Assembly: GCA_021464245.1 (NCBI GenBank)
Contig: JADCRB010000016.1
Span: 11,962,647 to 12,026,646, forward strand
From: Carallia brachiata
Taxonomy: Eukaryota; Streptophyta; Magnoliopsida; Malpighiales; Rhizophoraceae
Length of the DNA: 64,000 nucleotides
Direction: 5' to 3'
Below the pieces are notes generated by a model. It searched no databases. It was not told the DNA's origin and saw only the letters and a program-made list of their open reading frames with translations. Shown piece after piece: positions 12,558 to 24,606 of the stretch. The translations under genes were made by a program, and so were the position numbers. Position 1 is the first letter of the stretch; each line of letters begins with the position of its first letter.

Positions 12558-13526
12558 ATGAAGGAAATCTACTTCATTCTGTCCTCTGTCCTTCTGGTTT
12601 TTATCTCTGCTGCTTCTGCCTTTGATCCTAGTCCTCTTCAGGACTTATGTGTAGCGATCAACAACATCAACAATGGCGGTATATGTTCCCGGCTGCATTA
12701 TTTTTGGCCTTTGAATGCATTAAATGTATCGCATGAACAAGAGCATCATCCAGATAGAAACAAATAATATAATTAATTGTCCTTTTTCCTTGTGACAGAA
12801 TTCGACCATCTCAAACATTTTTTCTATGCAGTGTTTGTGAATGGAAAGTTCTGCAAGGACCCGAAGCTAACAACAGCGGATGATTTCTTCTTTTCAGGGT
12901 TTGACATGCCAGGAAACACATCAAAACAAGTTGGGTCCATTGTCACTCTCTTGAATGTTGACAAAATTCCTGGGCTTAACACTCTAGGCATATCCATGGC
13001 CCGTCTCAAGTTTGCACCTTGTGGCCTAAATGCACCCCACACTCAGATCCAGACAGTCCTAGAAGGCACCCTTTGTGTAGGTTTCGTCACATTGAACCAG
13101 GATTATAATCGCTTCTTCACCAAAATCCTGAATGCAGGAGACGTTTTTGTATTTCCAATTGGTCTCATTCACTTCCAGTATAATGTCGGAAATACCAAAT
13201 CTGTTGCTATTGCTTCATTGAACTGCCAAAATCCGGGACTTATCCACATAGGAAATACAGTGTTCGGAGCCAAGCCACCAATTAATGTGGATGTTCTCGC
13301 TAAGGCTTTCCAGTTGGACAAAAATGTGGTGAACTACCTCCATAACCAGTTCTGGCAGAAGAACCATTATCGAGAATGTGCACGTGGCTACCATAAAGTA
13401 GCAGCTTGCTTGCCAATGTTGAGCATCATATTCTTTCATTCAGGTTATTGCCAATTTCTTTCATGTAATAAGGGACGCTTTGCTCCTCCGGAGGGTTTGT
13501 TTGAGTTGACATTGTTTATTTTTTAG
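12558..13526 (+). CDS. Degenerate germin-like protein 2 (GLP2), metal site broken, C-terminus extended
   Basis: Close paralogue of GLP3 with the same two-exon layout: 12558-12678 and 12832-13526, 271 residues against 223 for GLP3. Signal peptide and both cysteines are kept. Compared with GLP3 an in-frame 15-base deletion in box 1 removes the segment carrying the second metal His and the Glu; the text reads [11 protein letters not shown] in place of [16 protein letters not shown]. Box 2 His (GLIHFQYN) remains. At the GLP3 stop position GLP2 reads TAT CGA, so translation runs about 48 residues further to a TAG at 13524. A glycosylation sequon (NVT in GLP3) became IVT. The open frame is intact, but Mn-dependent activity is unlikely. 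It may be a young pseudogene or a non-enzymatic cupin. The start at 12558 is chosen by alignment with GLP3; an ATG nine bases upstream is in frame. Confidence 0.85.
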
Positions 13527-16070
13527 TTGATTGGCTTCGGTTGGGTTTCAAACACAAGATCTTCAATTTTAGAGATAATTTTAATACCAATTAAATTAAA
13601 ACTCATTTATATTTAATTTCTCCATTGATTGTAAACCAAGGAGGTGCTCCTATGCCTTTCTTGCAGATTTTAGTGTCCTATATTACTAGAGTTGATGTCT
13701 CTTTGACAGAAACTGTTGTATTTGATTTTATAGTGTCAAAAAAAGTCTTCAGGCAGAAATGTTGTATTTATAAGAAGAAAAAAAGTTAGTGTCCCGGTAA
13801 TTAGTGTACCGAATTTTGTTCCAATTGAAATTGATATTGTTATTTTTGAAACGAAAACAGATATTTTTGAAACATTTATTATTTTTATATTTAAAAAATA
13901 TCAGTATTTGTTTCAAAAATAACAAATGAATTTATTTCGAGACAAAAATTAAGACATTTTACCTGAGACATGTAACTGTATTTTTATAAGAAATAAAGGA
14001 AAGCAACAAAAGAAGAAATCCCCCTGAAAGTGACATCAGAAGAATAATGTTAGGATGCGAATAGCCCATGCTATGCTAAAAAAAAACTAATCAGTTTCCT
14101 AATCTCTGCAGCTGTTATCTTTTACTTATTTGAATCATTAGACTTCATAATCAGCTTCTTCTAATCATGGGGGTTAGCAAACAGTGAACTTTTGGAAGTT
14201 AAAAATGGGTTCTTTTATTCTACGGCATTGCTGAAATGCGGTTTCCAAAACTGTAAAGAAGAGCCAATTGTTAACTGCACAATGAAGAACTTTACCAGTT
14301 TTGTTGCCTTTGTTTTTTTCTTTTTTTTTTTCCCACTCGTTGTTCTTTCTTCTTAAAATCGAACATGGCCCCAAAGCCAAAAAGCTACTGTGGTCAACAA
14401 CCCAAATGAAGTTTCCATCTTCTCAAAAAAAAAAAAAAAGAGTAATTCATAAGAAGCTTTTATATTCTATTGATGTGGGACTTTATTTATTATAATGGTT
14501 GGTAATATGAAACTTACATGACTTAGTTCTCCAACCAAGATGATACCAACAGAAACTACCAGACATTAGCTTTTTCAAACCCAAATTACAATTTTGCAAG
14601 ATGTTTGTAATTTTGATGCTAGATCTTGTGTTTGTTGTTTACCCTTTTCCCTTTTTATTGAGGAATCTATGATTCACCAAGGACTAATGAAATTAGTCAT
14701 CCCCGGAGGTTGATCTATGCAAGTCCATGCATATGTAGGTTGTGTACGCATGTAGTAGATGAGAAGTAAGAGATAAAAGAAAAATCAGTCCTAAACATTT
14801 AAGGATTTTTACAATTGAACCTTAAATGGTTTTAATTTTTCATTTCAGCCATAAAAACGAAAAAACAAAAAGGTGTAGGATTTAATTGTAAAAATTTATA
14901 AAAGTTTAAAACTAATTTTTCCTTTATCATGAGTAGTAAATACTTGACTTACCTTTCATTAGAAATTTAACGTCCAACCAGATATTTGCTACAAGATGGA
15001 CAGCAAAAAAATATAATGAAAAACCCAAAGCAAAAGCACAAGCATTTTAGGTTCAGATTTATTCAACACCTACCTAATGGGGATATTATCTTCACTCATC
15101 CAATATTTTAGTATTGAATTGTTTGAAAAGGTCATCTTGGAATAGATCAAAACGACAATTAGGTAGAGAACGGAGATATGCTAGTTCCCGCAAACAGACA
15201 GGCTGTAATACGTATATTACGGTAGAGTGATTCAGCAAGTTGTTGATTTAATATATGCTGGAGAAAGGGTATGTGAGGAACCTTGTATTTGTAACATTCT
15301 TTGCTTCCATTTGGTAACTACCCCAGTTTGTCGTGTTGGTTGCCTTTATCAACATTTACAGTTGCACATGGCCGGCTAAACCTTAAAAAAATAAGATTGA
15401 CTCATTTAGAGACTATAGATTGTTATCAATCTATATAAAAAAAAAAGTTTTAGTGCACGAGTCTTCCATACGCTTATGAAGTATGGAAAAAGTGCCTACA
15501 TAGTCTTATTTTTGTTTTTATTGAGAGATTGTTTTCCCGATTGAAACTTGTGACATTTAGATCATGACAACGATGTAATTTTACTGTTACCGATCTACAT
15601 ATGAATGCTAAACTCTTTAACTTATTAGTTCCCTTTAAACTACTGATTACCCCTTGCCTAATTTTCAGTCATCTGCATCAACTACTTATCTGGTATAGGA
15701 CTTGAGGTCCTAATTTGTTAAAATTTCAATTAGTAAAGAAATAAACCAGGAAGAAAGCATGGAAATGTGCATAGGAAATAACGAAAAAAAGTATCGGAAG
15801 TTTAAAAAAACAAAAAGACCGAAACAAACGACTAGGTCCACACCAAAACTGTGTTGATGCAAGGAAAGAAACATTATGATAAATGTCCGGATGTGATGGA
15901 GAAAAGTCTAACTTATAAAATAATCAAATAGAAGGTGATACCAAGTCCTTCGATCCAAATTCACCAATACTAATTCAATGACTTGCCACCAATAAATAGA
16001 GCCTGTAGCCATGCAATATTTCTCGCCCTCGGCATAATACTTGAAAGTAGCAATAGACAATTTGAATACA
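13527..16070. other. Intergenic between GLP2 and GLP3
   Basis: No gene recognised. From about 14500 to 16070 it is the upstream part of the second duplication copy. Poly-T at 14310-14332 and poly-A at 14426-14440. A TATA-like AATAAATAG at about 15990 precedes GLP3; the matching place in GLP2 reads GATAAATTG. Confidence 0.5.
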
Positions 16071-17074
16071 ATGAAAGGAATCCACTTCATTCTGGCCTCT
16101 GTCCTTTTGATTTTTATTTCTGCTGCTTCTGCCTCTGATCCTAGTCCTCTTCAGGACTTCTGTGTAGCTGTCAACAACAACAATGGTGGTATGTGCTCCT
16201 CCTGACTGCATTTTCTTCTAGAGAAAATGTTGATGTACTGAATTTTAGTGTTTTAATTAATATTTTAAATAAAAAAAGATTGATAATTTTTACAAAAATA
16301 TTGATAATATTTATAATAAAAAAATAAAATCTTATGCAGCAACTATCAATTTTATTGCATCTAAAATACTAGTCAAAACAAAAATATTTTACACATATAT
16401 TAGTGCTCTTCTTTCTAGCCCATGAATGCAGTACATTTATTGCAGAACACGAACATATTCTCCTTTTTTTTTTTTTTCTTCGTATTAGAATTTGATCCTA
16501 TCAAACATTTTTCTACGCAGTGTTTGTGAATGGACAGTTCTGCAAGGACCCGAAGTCAGCAACAGCGGATGATTTCTTCTTTTCAGGGTTTGACAGGCCA
16601 AGAAACACATCGAACCAAGTTGGGTCCAATGTCACTCTCTTGAATGTTGACAAAATTCCTGGGCTTAACACTCTTGGCATATCCATAGCTCGTCTCGAGT
16701 TTGCACCCGGTGGCCTAAATGCACCCCATACTCACCCTCGCGCCACGGAGATCCTAACAGTCCTGGAAGGCACCCTTTATGTGGGTTTCGTCACATCGAA
16801 CCAGGATGGTAATCGGTTCTTCACCAAAATCCTGAACGCAGGAGATGTTTTTGTGTTTCCAGTCGGTCTAATTCACTTCCAGTATAATGTCGGAAATACC
16901 AAAGCTGTAGCAATTGCTTCATTGAACAGCCAAAATCCAGGACTGATCCTCATAGGAAATACAGTGTTTGGAGCCAAGCCGCCAATTAAGGCTGATGTTC
17001 TCACTAAGGCTTTCCAGTTGGACAAAAATGTGGTGAACTATCTCGAAAACCTGTTCTGGGTGAACAACCATTAG
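16071..17074 (+). CDS. Germin-like protein 3 (GLP3), cupin
   Basis: Intact germin-like protein of 223 residues from exons 16071-16188 and 16521-17074. Signal peptide about residues 1-21 ([13 protein letters not shown] core), mature start near [10 protein letters not shown]. Metal ligands H109, H111 and E116 in PHTHPRATE and H158 in GLIHFQYN are all present, as are the two N-terminal cysteines and an NVT sequon. The intron (332 bp) is more than twice the length of the GLP2 intron because it carries a MITE. It has a TATA-like element about 80 bp upstream. Likely an apoplastic Mn cupin; enzymatic activity unknown. It is the intact partner of GLP2 in the duplication. Confidence 0.92.
16221..16413. 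mobile_element. MITE in GLP3 intron
   Basis: AT-rich block of about 190 bp with inverted-repeat structure: AATTTTAGTGTTTTAATTAATATT near the left end is the partial reverse complement of CTAAAATACTAGTCAAAACAAAA near the right end, with AATTGATA motifs inside. It is absent from the GLP2 intron. Related copies at about 17530-17715 and 58384-58632 share the ATAATAAAA core and the terminal AGTGCTCTT or ATGCTCTT. Superfamily not assigned; exact ends uncertain. Confidence 0.55.
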
Positions 17075-17529
17075 TGAGTACATGCATGTTGCAGCCATAA
17101 ATTAGCAGCTCGCTTCCCAATGTTCAGCATCATATTCTTTGTTCTTCTTGTTGCCGTAACTGTGATGTGATAAGGGACACTATGCTCCTCAGGAAAATTT
17201 GTTTGAGCTAACATTTTTCATTTCTTAAGTGATTGTAAATTAAGGAGGTGGTTCTTCTGTGCTTTTCTTGTGGGTTTCAGTATCCACTTGTTGAATGAAA
17301 GTTCACTTCGTCCCGTTCTACACTTTAATCCAGTTCAAATTCCAATGGACCCCAAAAGAAAAGAAAAAAAAATGAAGAAAAATAGACCCTAGCAACTTCA
17401 GATCCATTTTAAAATATTAATAGAATTCTGATAGGGAATAATCGGTATCATTTTTTCTGTAACATAAATGTGAACTGACAAATCATGTCCTTTTTTACCC
17501 GGTTCAAGCTGTATGCAGGTTGTGGTTTA

Positions 17530-17715
17530 AAGATAAAATGTTGCTGCTGATTGATTGTTAAATATAATAAAATTAATGATTTTTATAAAAAAATTGATAA
17601 TATTTATGATAAAAAATAATAATTTTTAATTTTTATTATTAAAATTATTAATTTTATTGCATTTAACACACTAATCAACGCACTAAAAATGAGCATATGT
17701 ATTGATGCTCTTAAT
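17530..17715. mobile_element. MITE, second copy
   Basis: Inverted-repeat element related to that in the GLP3 intron: TGTTAAATATAATAAAATTAAT on the left pairs with ATTAATTTTATTGCATTTAACA on the right. Ends approximate. Confidence 0.5.
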
Positions 17716-19141
17716 TAAAATTACGCCACAAAGACGCATAAAAAATAGCCTTCATAGATCATATTAAACCATATATCAAATCTTATATTTTCGTCGAATC
17801 ACGGAGCAGACTGAAGTCGTCAAAAAAGGCCAAGTTGGACGAAATCGACAGTGGAGTTGCTATAGGTGGAAACTGGGGAAAGGAGATTCAACATGGCGTT
17901 TCTCATTGCAACTGGAAGATATTCTACTACATATATTCGTAGAATCAGTCAACAATAATCTTTTTCTTTCATTAATTTATTACACACATATACCATATTA
18001 CACATTGTTAATCTATATATATAAAACTATTATTGTTGACGAATCCTTGTCATATGCATTGCATAGATGCTTGAATACTTTCTAGATTTTTTTTAGATAA
18101 CCACTAACCGCATCATCATCGACTTGCATATCTATCCTTCCTATGATAAACATGGACATACAAAGAAAAATGACCTGTTCCATGTCAAGGAAAGAGTTTG
18201 CCCCAGCATGGTTCTCTTTTCACATTGATCTAGCCACCCCAGTTAGCCAAATTGATAGTTAAGTTACCCAAATTAACACAATTTTACAAAGTATAGGGGA
18301 ATCCCAATAAAGGTCAGTCAGACTGGTACGAATCTGGTCATTAAAGCCCAAATTTTAATCCCATTAAACCTTTTCTCAGGCTATATTATATCACTAAAAA
18401 AAGTGGGTTTTGTAAGCAAATTGAGTTTTGAAATGTTTAAACTTGATTTGTCTAGCTAACAAGTTGAGTTAAGTTGAGTCTATTTTTTTTTAGAGCTGAG
18501 TTTTCAACTTTTTATAAATAGATCATTTAACTTTATAATGTCAACAAAAAGAATTGAAATCATAAAAATATTGTTATAAACATAATTAAATTGATAAAAA
18601 AATTTACTCTAACAAAACTAACTATTTAAAAATAAATGTTTACTTTTGTGTATAATTATGAATATAAAGTGTGTCTCGGTACACAAAATGTTCATATTTA
18701 TGAGGTCTGTGAAGAATCGTATATACACAATTATATCTTTATTTTCGCAAAAACACTGTTTCCATGAGTTGTAATTGATACTAAACAAATATTTTAATAA
18801 ATTTAAAACAATCCTTAAAAAACTTTTAAACAAACTATTCAGAAGTTTAAACGAGATGAGCCTTTTTTTTACTGAAGCTTGGTACGTTTATTAGTACTTT
18901 CTTTTTCTCCTCCAGATTTAGTTTTCTTGGTTCAAGCTGAAATCTATGTATCTCCTATCTCCGATGTAAATGATATGTAAAAGAAACCTACAATCATAAA
19001 ATAAGTTGTAAGAACATATTCTTGCGCCAACTACAAGAACTTTTTTCGCGAATTATAAACAAATTATAGTAGCAGTTTACATTTAGCTCCTTTACAGTAA
19101 ATGTCTGTAGCCATATAAAAAATTATTCATATTGTAATAGC

Positions 19142-19240
19142 CAGTATATTTTATACAACTGCAATAATAAAATATACAACAAAAAAGTATCATTAATTTT
19201 TCTGCTTCACATTTCTTAATTGCAGTTGTACAAAATATAT
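19142..19240. repeat. Inverted repeat, possible MITE core
   Basis: GTATATTTTATACAACTGCAAT at 19144-19165 is nearly the reverse complement of ATTGCAGTTGTACAAAATATAT at 19219-19240, forming a stem of about 22 bp with a loop of about 53 bp. No target duplication identified. Confidence 0.5.
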
Positions 19241-20947
19241 CGATTGTTGTAGTATGAACACTGTATAGATAACTTTGTGTATAGTCATGTAACGGAGTTC
19301 TTACATTTAATCATGCCACAGGAGACGTTTCTAACTTTTCTTGATTAATTTCACTGCCCAACAGGTTTGAATGAGTGCAGAAGTAACTGATAACCACAAA
19401 ATATCCCAAAGACTTTGACTTATACCGGTAATAATTTCCCCAGTAAAGATGCAATGCGGATAATAACGTAGCAATATGTGTAGAATATAAAGGTCATCGT
19501 ATGGAACCAGATTTGTCATGAATTTTAATTTCAAAACTTGCCCTAATCAATATTATTAGGTTTGAGACTAATAAATTTTTCACCCGGGAAATCCTTTGGT
19601 CATGCCCTATAAAATTTATTCATGCCTAATGTTTGTTAAAAATTGATCATACACTGTATATCACTTTTTTGCTGAGACATTTGGTGGGATTAAACTATTA
19701 CCTAACCTAGGGGATATGCTCCTCTCATAGGTGCAATGTTCTTTAAGGTACTATTCTTACTTTCCCATTTCATTAGATGAAAAAAAAAATCCAATTCAAG
19801 AGCCAGTTTTTCATTTTTTCATTGGTACTATATCTATTAGCTATGCAAAGAATGACACCATTGCCTAATTTTGAGCGGAATAATAACAAGTTGGCTGACG
19901 AATTTGGTCATCAAAGCCCCCAGTTTGAGTCCCATTGTCTTTCTCAAACCAGTCTATATTATTACCACCACAAAACTTAGGCGTTCTATAATAAAGACTG
20001 TTTTCTGCTGGACCGACCGCTCTTCTTATCTGGCTCAAGCGACGACCTTCGGACGTCATCGATTGTTGATATTGCATAGTCACTCTTATGAATTGGTGAA
20101 ATTCCTCTTTTTTCTCATCAATTTTCTCAAAACATTTATAGTAAATTTGTAAACTAGTATTTCTTTCCTCTTTTCTTTGTTTCTCCGTAATCAGAATAAT
20201 AATATTATGTATAATTATAAATATAAAGAGCTGAAATGAACATAGGTACAAAATTCTTGCCAGTTTATTAACAATAAAAATTAAAAATAGTGATCACTTT
20301 TAAGAAATCGAGAGAGTTGCGGTATGATCCTGAACATCCTCGCAGGAGCTTTGCCAGCGACGGGTTCATAAATTTCTATCATGGGGCAAAATTTACATAC
20401 ATATACAAAAAAAAAAAAAAACAAAAAAGAGTGAATATAAAATTGAGGGAGGCAAAACTCTAATTTGACAAGGACAATAAAAAAAATTTAGGATAAATTA
20501 CGCATATATATATGTTCCAGTGCCTACCCTCAATTGTATTTGCATCCGCTAGTGAGCTTTGCTCTTATGGACAACTCGAATGGATCACTTTTCAAATGCC
20601 ATTGTTTACGACTTTAAGAACTTGGAACCATAAATCCAAACAAATTTTCAACCGAAGTGCAGCAATTTTTCAAACCACAATTACAACAAGTTTCCTTAGG
20701 GAAGTTGCGAACATATAATGTGACAAAAGTAGAAATACTGTATTGAGCTTATTTTAACATAATCAAAACCACGTCGTGGGAAGATGGACAGACTTGGGCA
20801 ACAACCATTATTTGTTACAACTTATTTTAATGTATAAAACTGGCCTCCAGCGGAATTATTGAAAGATAATTTAATTTACATACAATAGAAAAAGCCGCTA
20901 TAGTAGTAGCAGTACTTCATGCAGATTTCTTCAATATGATGAGTTCA

Positions 20948-21829
20948 TTAAGTCAATGGCCAGAACTGTTTCTGAAGGTATTTGATAACGCCCGCGTCGA
21001 CTTGGAAGGCCTTTGTCAAAACGTCAGGATTGATGGGTGGCTTTGATCCAAAGACAGCGTTCGCAATTGTTATGACACCAGGATTCTGGCTACTCAATCC
21101 GGCAAACGCAACAGCATTGACCTTGCCTATATTTTGTTGAAAATGTATTTGTCCAATTGGGAACACAAAGACATCTCCAGGATTCAGGACTTTGGTGAAA
21201 AGGGTATTGTTGTTCTGGTTGGATGCTACAAATCCAACAAGGAGGGTGCCTTCTATGACCACTAGGATCTCGGTGCCGCGTGGGTGAGTGTGCGGCGGGT
21301 TCAGGCCACCGACTGCCCAGTCAAGACGAGCCAGAGAGACACCGAGGGTGTTGAGTCCCGGAAGTTGGTCCACGAACGCTGGTGTGACGGCAAAACCAAG
21401 TTTGCTTGCACCAGTGTTTCCAGGTTTGTTAAGCCCGTAGAAGAAGAAATCGTCAGCTGTAACTTGCTTTGGATCCTTGCAAAACTTTCCATTCACGAAC
21501 ACTGCAGGTATCAAAACAATTTGTCAATATCAAGCAATCATCAATACTACTCGTAAATTGTGTAATTTACTGTCCAACATGTGTCTAGTAAACAATATAT
21601 TGGATATTGAATAACTTCGTAGTAAGCACCAAATAGGATCATAAAATGTCAATTCATACTATTTAAATTAACGATTGTTAAGGAGCAATTAGAAGAAGAA
21701 AAACATACCCCCATCAGGCTCCTTGATGGCAACACAAAAATCTTGAAGAGGACTAGGGTCGTAGGCAGAGGCAAGTGAAGATGCCAGAGCCAAAAGAGCA
21801 AGAGTTGCAAGGAAACGAGCACCTTCCAT
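20948..21829 (-). CDS. Germin-like protein 4 (GLP4), cupin
   Basis: Intact germin-like protein on the opposite strand, 224 residues from exons 21829-21709 and 21501-20948. Signal peptide [18 protein letters not shown] with mature start near [10 protein letters not shown]. Metal ligands H111, H113 and E118 (PHTHPRGTE) and H160 (GQIHFQQN). The conserved intron site just before VFVNG is shared with the other three genes. It lacks the NVT/NIT sequon seen in GLP1 and GLP3 and diverges most from GLP2/3. A TATA box lies about 85 bp upstream of the start. Secreted apoplastic cupin; activity not predictable from sequence. Confidence 0.93.
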
Positions 21830-22681
21830 TGTTTGTATATATCTACTCTTGTGGACTTGTAGTTGCTTATGATGTTTAGGGGGGTGAGTTATCTTGCATG
21901 GGAGGAAGCCTATTTATAGACCAGAGGATCATTGAGCCTGTCAATTGTGTCATATAACTCGCAATATTTAATTTGCAAGTTACCAGCAGCTAATATTCAA
22001 TTAATCTTTGATCAAGTTCAACCACGTAATTGACCAAGACTTGCCTTTTGCATGCTAACACTCGGTATTAAGAATGACGTTGCCTTCTATATATATAGAT
22101 ATATCTAAAATTAATTGTAATTAGCTGTCAAAATTAGAAGAATTCTTCAAAATATATTGTATTTGGTGCGAGTATCTTTTACGTGATAATGATACATCTC
22201 ATACTCATTAGAGCCTTGTTACCCGGCGGCGGCAAAAAAGCCATGGGGCAACCCGGTAATTTGACAGTCTTTAATTTTTTTTAATCACAATTTGTTACAC
22301 ATCAATTATAAATTTATTATATATCAACTTTAGACTTTATACACATATTGTATACTTGACTGAGTTTTAATTTATTGTACTTAATTTTAAGAATTTTATA
22401 TTTTTATCTCTTTTATACAATACCTAACCACTTATACACATAAATTATTTTTTTTAAAGAATTAAAAAAGCCGGCGAGACCCACAATGTGTCCATCATCT
22501 CTTCACTCTCTCTCTCTCTTCCCCGTCCTTGCCATGGCAGTGTATCCTGTCCTTCTATCATTTTTGTATTCATTCGCCTTAAAGCTTCCTTTTATTTGTA
22601 GTCTCTTACTAATGATATAGTTATTCATTTAATTACTAATTAATGATCATCGATGTTTTCTTCCATTATGATAAAATAAAG
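21830..22681. other. GLP4 promoter and intergenic
   Basis: Holds the GLP4 promoter proximally. Further out it is AT-rich with a (CT)n run at about 22505-22520. No gene. It ends at the 3' LTR of element 1. Confidence 0.5.
21911..21918 (-). promoter_or_regulatory. TATA box of GLP4
   Basis: TATAAATA on the minus strand, about 83 bp before the GLP4 start codon. A W-box-like TTGACC occurs on the plus strand near 22028. Confidence 0.65.
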
Positions 22682-23659
22682 TGTAAAGCGTAAATTTCGA
22701 ATTAAAACAATTAAACTCGAAAATAAAAAAATAAATTACAAATAAAAATTTAAAATAAAAGAAATTTACGTGGGGTCGATCTCCGTAGATCCTCCGATTA
22801 GTGTTCCGTTTTTGACTCCGTCAAGGGCTGCACGAGCTTGATCTTTGACAGAAATAATTTCCACAGCTTTTTTCTTGAACTGGGTAGACTGAAACCGGAT
22901 CTGATTTGGACGTTTTGACTACGGTTAAGAACCGCAGAGACCTGATTTGAGCCGATCTGGCTTAATTTCACCGAGAGTCGAAGGGACTTGTTCTCGGATG
23001 AGCTGCCTGGATTTTGCTGAGGGCCGTTTGAGACTTAATCCCAGCTGGATTTGAAGTAATTTGATATTTTCAGATCTATATTCTCATAAATTCAGATCTA
23101 GAGCGATCGGAGAATATAAATCTAAAAATAACTTTAGAAATGGAAACATCAAATTTTTTGGGGTTTACTCCTGAAATATCTCTCAAAAAGGAGTTAGGAG
23201 AGTATACTGCAGAGTAAAAGCACGTAAGAAAAGGAGAAACTTTTTTGAGAGATTTTCAAAATTTTCTTTTTCTCTCAAATTCTCTGAATTTTTCTGTTTA
23301 CAGATTTGCTGAATATTTTTTTGAACTGGGGGGCAGGAGCCTATTTATAAGGCTTTCTTTCGTTGTGGGAAATGTAATTTCAATTTGATTTTGAAATTAA
23401 TTCCCACTCTTGTGCGCCAATTTTTCTGTGATTGGCTTCTTCCTTTCTCTGGAGATTTTGAGCCTATTTATAGGCTAGGAGAAGACACTGTACCACTAAC
23501 TTTTCGTTGAATTTTTTTTTTTTTGCCTAACTTTGATTTTTTTTTCTTTTTTTCAACTTCTAGAAGCTGACATTCTAGATTTTGATTTTTCTTTCTTTTT
23601 TTTTTTTCTCTTTTTTTTTTTCTTCTGCCTAACTTTGATTTTTTTTTTTGTCTTTTACA
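22682..23659 (-). repeat. 3' LTR of element 1
   Basis: Plus strand starts TGTAAAGCG and ends CTTTTACA. On the minus strand it has two TATAAATA boxes, at 23465-23472 and 23342-23349. 978 bp, against 787 bp for the other LTR; the difference lies in the U3 part. Confidence 0.8.
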
Positions 23660-23675
23660 AATGCCCCACTTCAAG
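23660..23675 (-). other. Polypurine tract, element 1
   Basis: TTGAAGTGGGGCATT on the minus strand directly before the LTR. Element 2 has the matching TTGAAGTGGGGGCGTC. Confidence 0.75.
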
Positions 23676-24606
23676 GGTCGGTAAGGAAGAACTTTACAGA
23701 CGTGATCCGCACCGAGTCTTTAAGTCCAGTTTGAAACTTGAGATGTCCTGACGAACATTGAATGTTGAAATCTTCTATCTCCGACTAACCCAACTGTTGT
23801 TGGATCGCAATGGAAACCGATACGATCTTGAAAAAGTTAGCACCCCAGCCAATATAAAAATTGACATTCTGGCTCCAAGTGCATTCGAGCTTCCATAGCT
23901 TGCAAAGGATTTTTTATATGTCTTAAAGTTTCAGAGCTCTGGTGAGGATGATCCGGTAGGCAAAGAACTTGAACATCCCCAAGAGGAAGGCCTAGAACTA
24001 CAGAACTTTAAGACTGGCACACAGAGAGATTGACTGTAGTGATGATTCCCAAGTCTGCTCGACGTAAGGAGAGTAGTTGGAACTTCCCTGTACGTCGCCG
24101 CATCCAAAGAAAGATTAGGATGATTGCAGCGTCTCATCCCTCTGTGGTAGATGTGAATTAAGGAGAGTAGTTGGAACTCCATGACACCGATGGCATTGGA
24201 GACTGAGTTTCGAGGGTTTTTAGAGATCCCTCAAGGAAGACTACTCCTTCTTTTCTTAGCTCGTGCGCCTCCAACTTCTTGATCAAAGAACTTCCTGGGA
24301 CAAGTGCTGAGACTAGCCATTTTCTTTTGAGAAGAAGAAGAACTGAGGGGTGAGTATTATGACTCGTACATGCAGGATATATATACATAACATAAAGAGA
24401 GATTTTTTTTTTTAAAAGTTGAAAAGGAGGTACGCAGAATCGAGTAGGGTCTTCCACGTCCCTTTCCCCCCATAAGAGACAAAAGAGGCAGCGGCTGATG
24501 CGGGTTACGAAAGTCGTTACTTTGTGTTGCAGAAGTCATTGCCGTGTGTTGCGAAAGTCGTTACCGTGTGCTGCCAAAGTCGATGCACCTTATCTTGTCG
24601 GCCGTC
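23676..24606 (-). other. 3' untranslated region of element 1
   Basis: About 0.9 kb between the WUS-like stop and the polypurine tract, with no coherent frame. It is alignable to 50919-51800 in element 2 (shared stretches such as CTTAATTCACAT and GGAAATTCCAAC-type blocks), so it is a genuine part of the element. Confidence 0.55.

Larger units (their letters stand above)
11425..13560. repeat. Segmental duplication, copy A (contains GLP2)
   Basis: This block matches about 14500-17250 in the same order: the direct repeat, the GTGTACGCATGTAG block, the GCCGGCTAA block, the leader CAGCCATGCAATATTTCTC, both GLP exons and the 3' flank. The copies differ by indels, including a MITE in the GLP3 intron. 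Limits are approximate. Confidence 0.7.
14500..17250. repeat. Segmental duplication, copy B (contains GLP3)
   Basis: Second copy of the block described at 11425-13560. This copy keeps the intact GLP and gained a MITE in the intron. Confidence 0.7.
17075..20947. other. Intergenic between GLP3 and GLP4
   Basis: 3' flank of GLP3 followed by AT-rich DNA with a MITE copy (about 17530-17715), a hairpin-forming inverted repeat (19142-19240), and two diverged copies of a short block (about 18325-18390 and 19890-19965, sharing GAATxTGGTCATxAAAGCCC). A short open stretch at about 17812-17943 (Lys-rich then GGNWGKE) resembles nothing I recognise. No gene called. Confidence 0.45.

Noticed and set aside
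18008..18060. TCTATATATATAAAACTATT resembling a Helitron 5' end
   Set aside because: No hairpin plus CTRR end could be paired with it nearby.
19777..20251. Open frames up to 128 codons on both strands
   Set aside because: No signal peptide, domain or paralogue. Overlaps on opposite strands and part of the region is a diverged repeat, so treated as chance.
24158..24539. Open frames in the 3' region of element 1
   Set aside because: Not conserved as frames in element 2 and without motifs.
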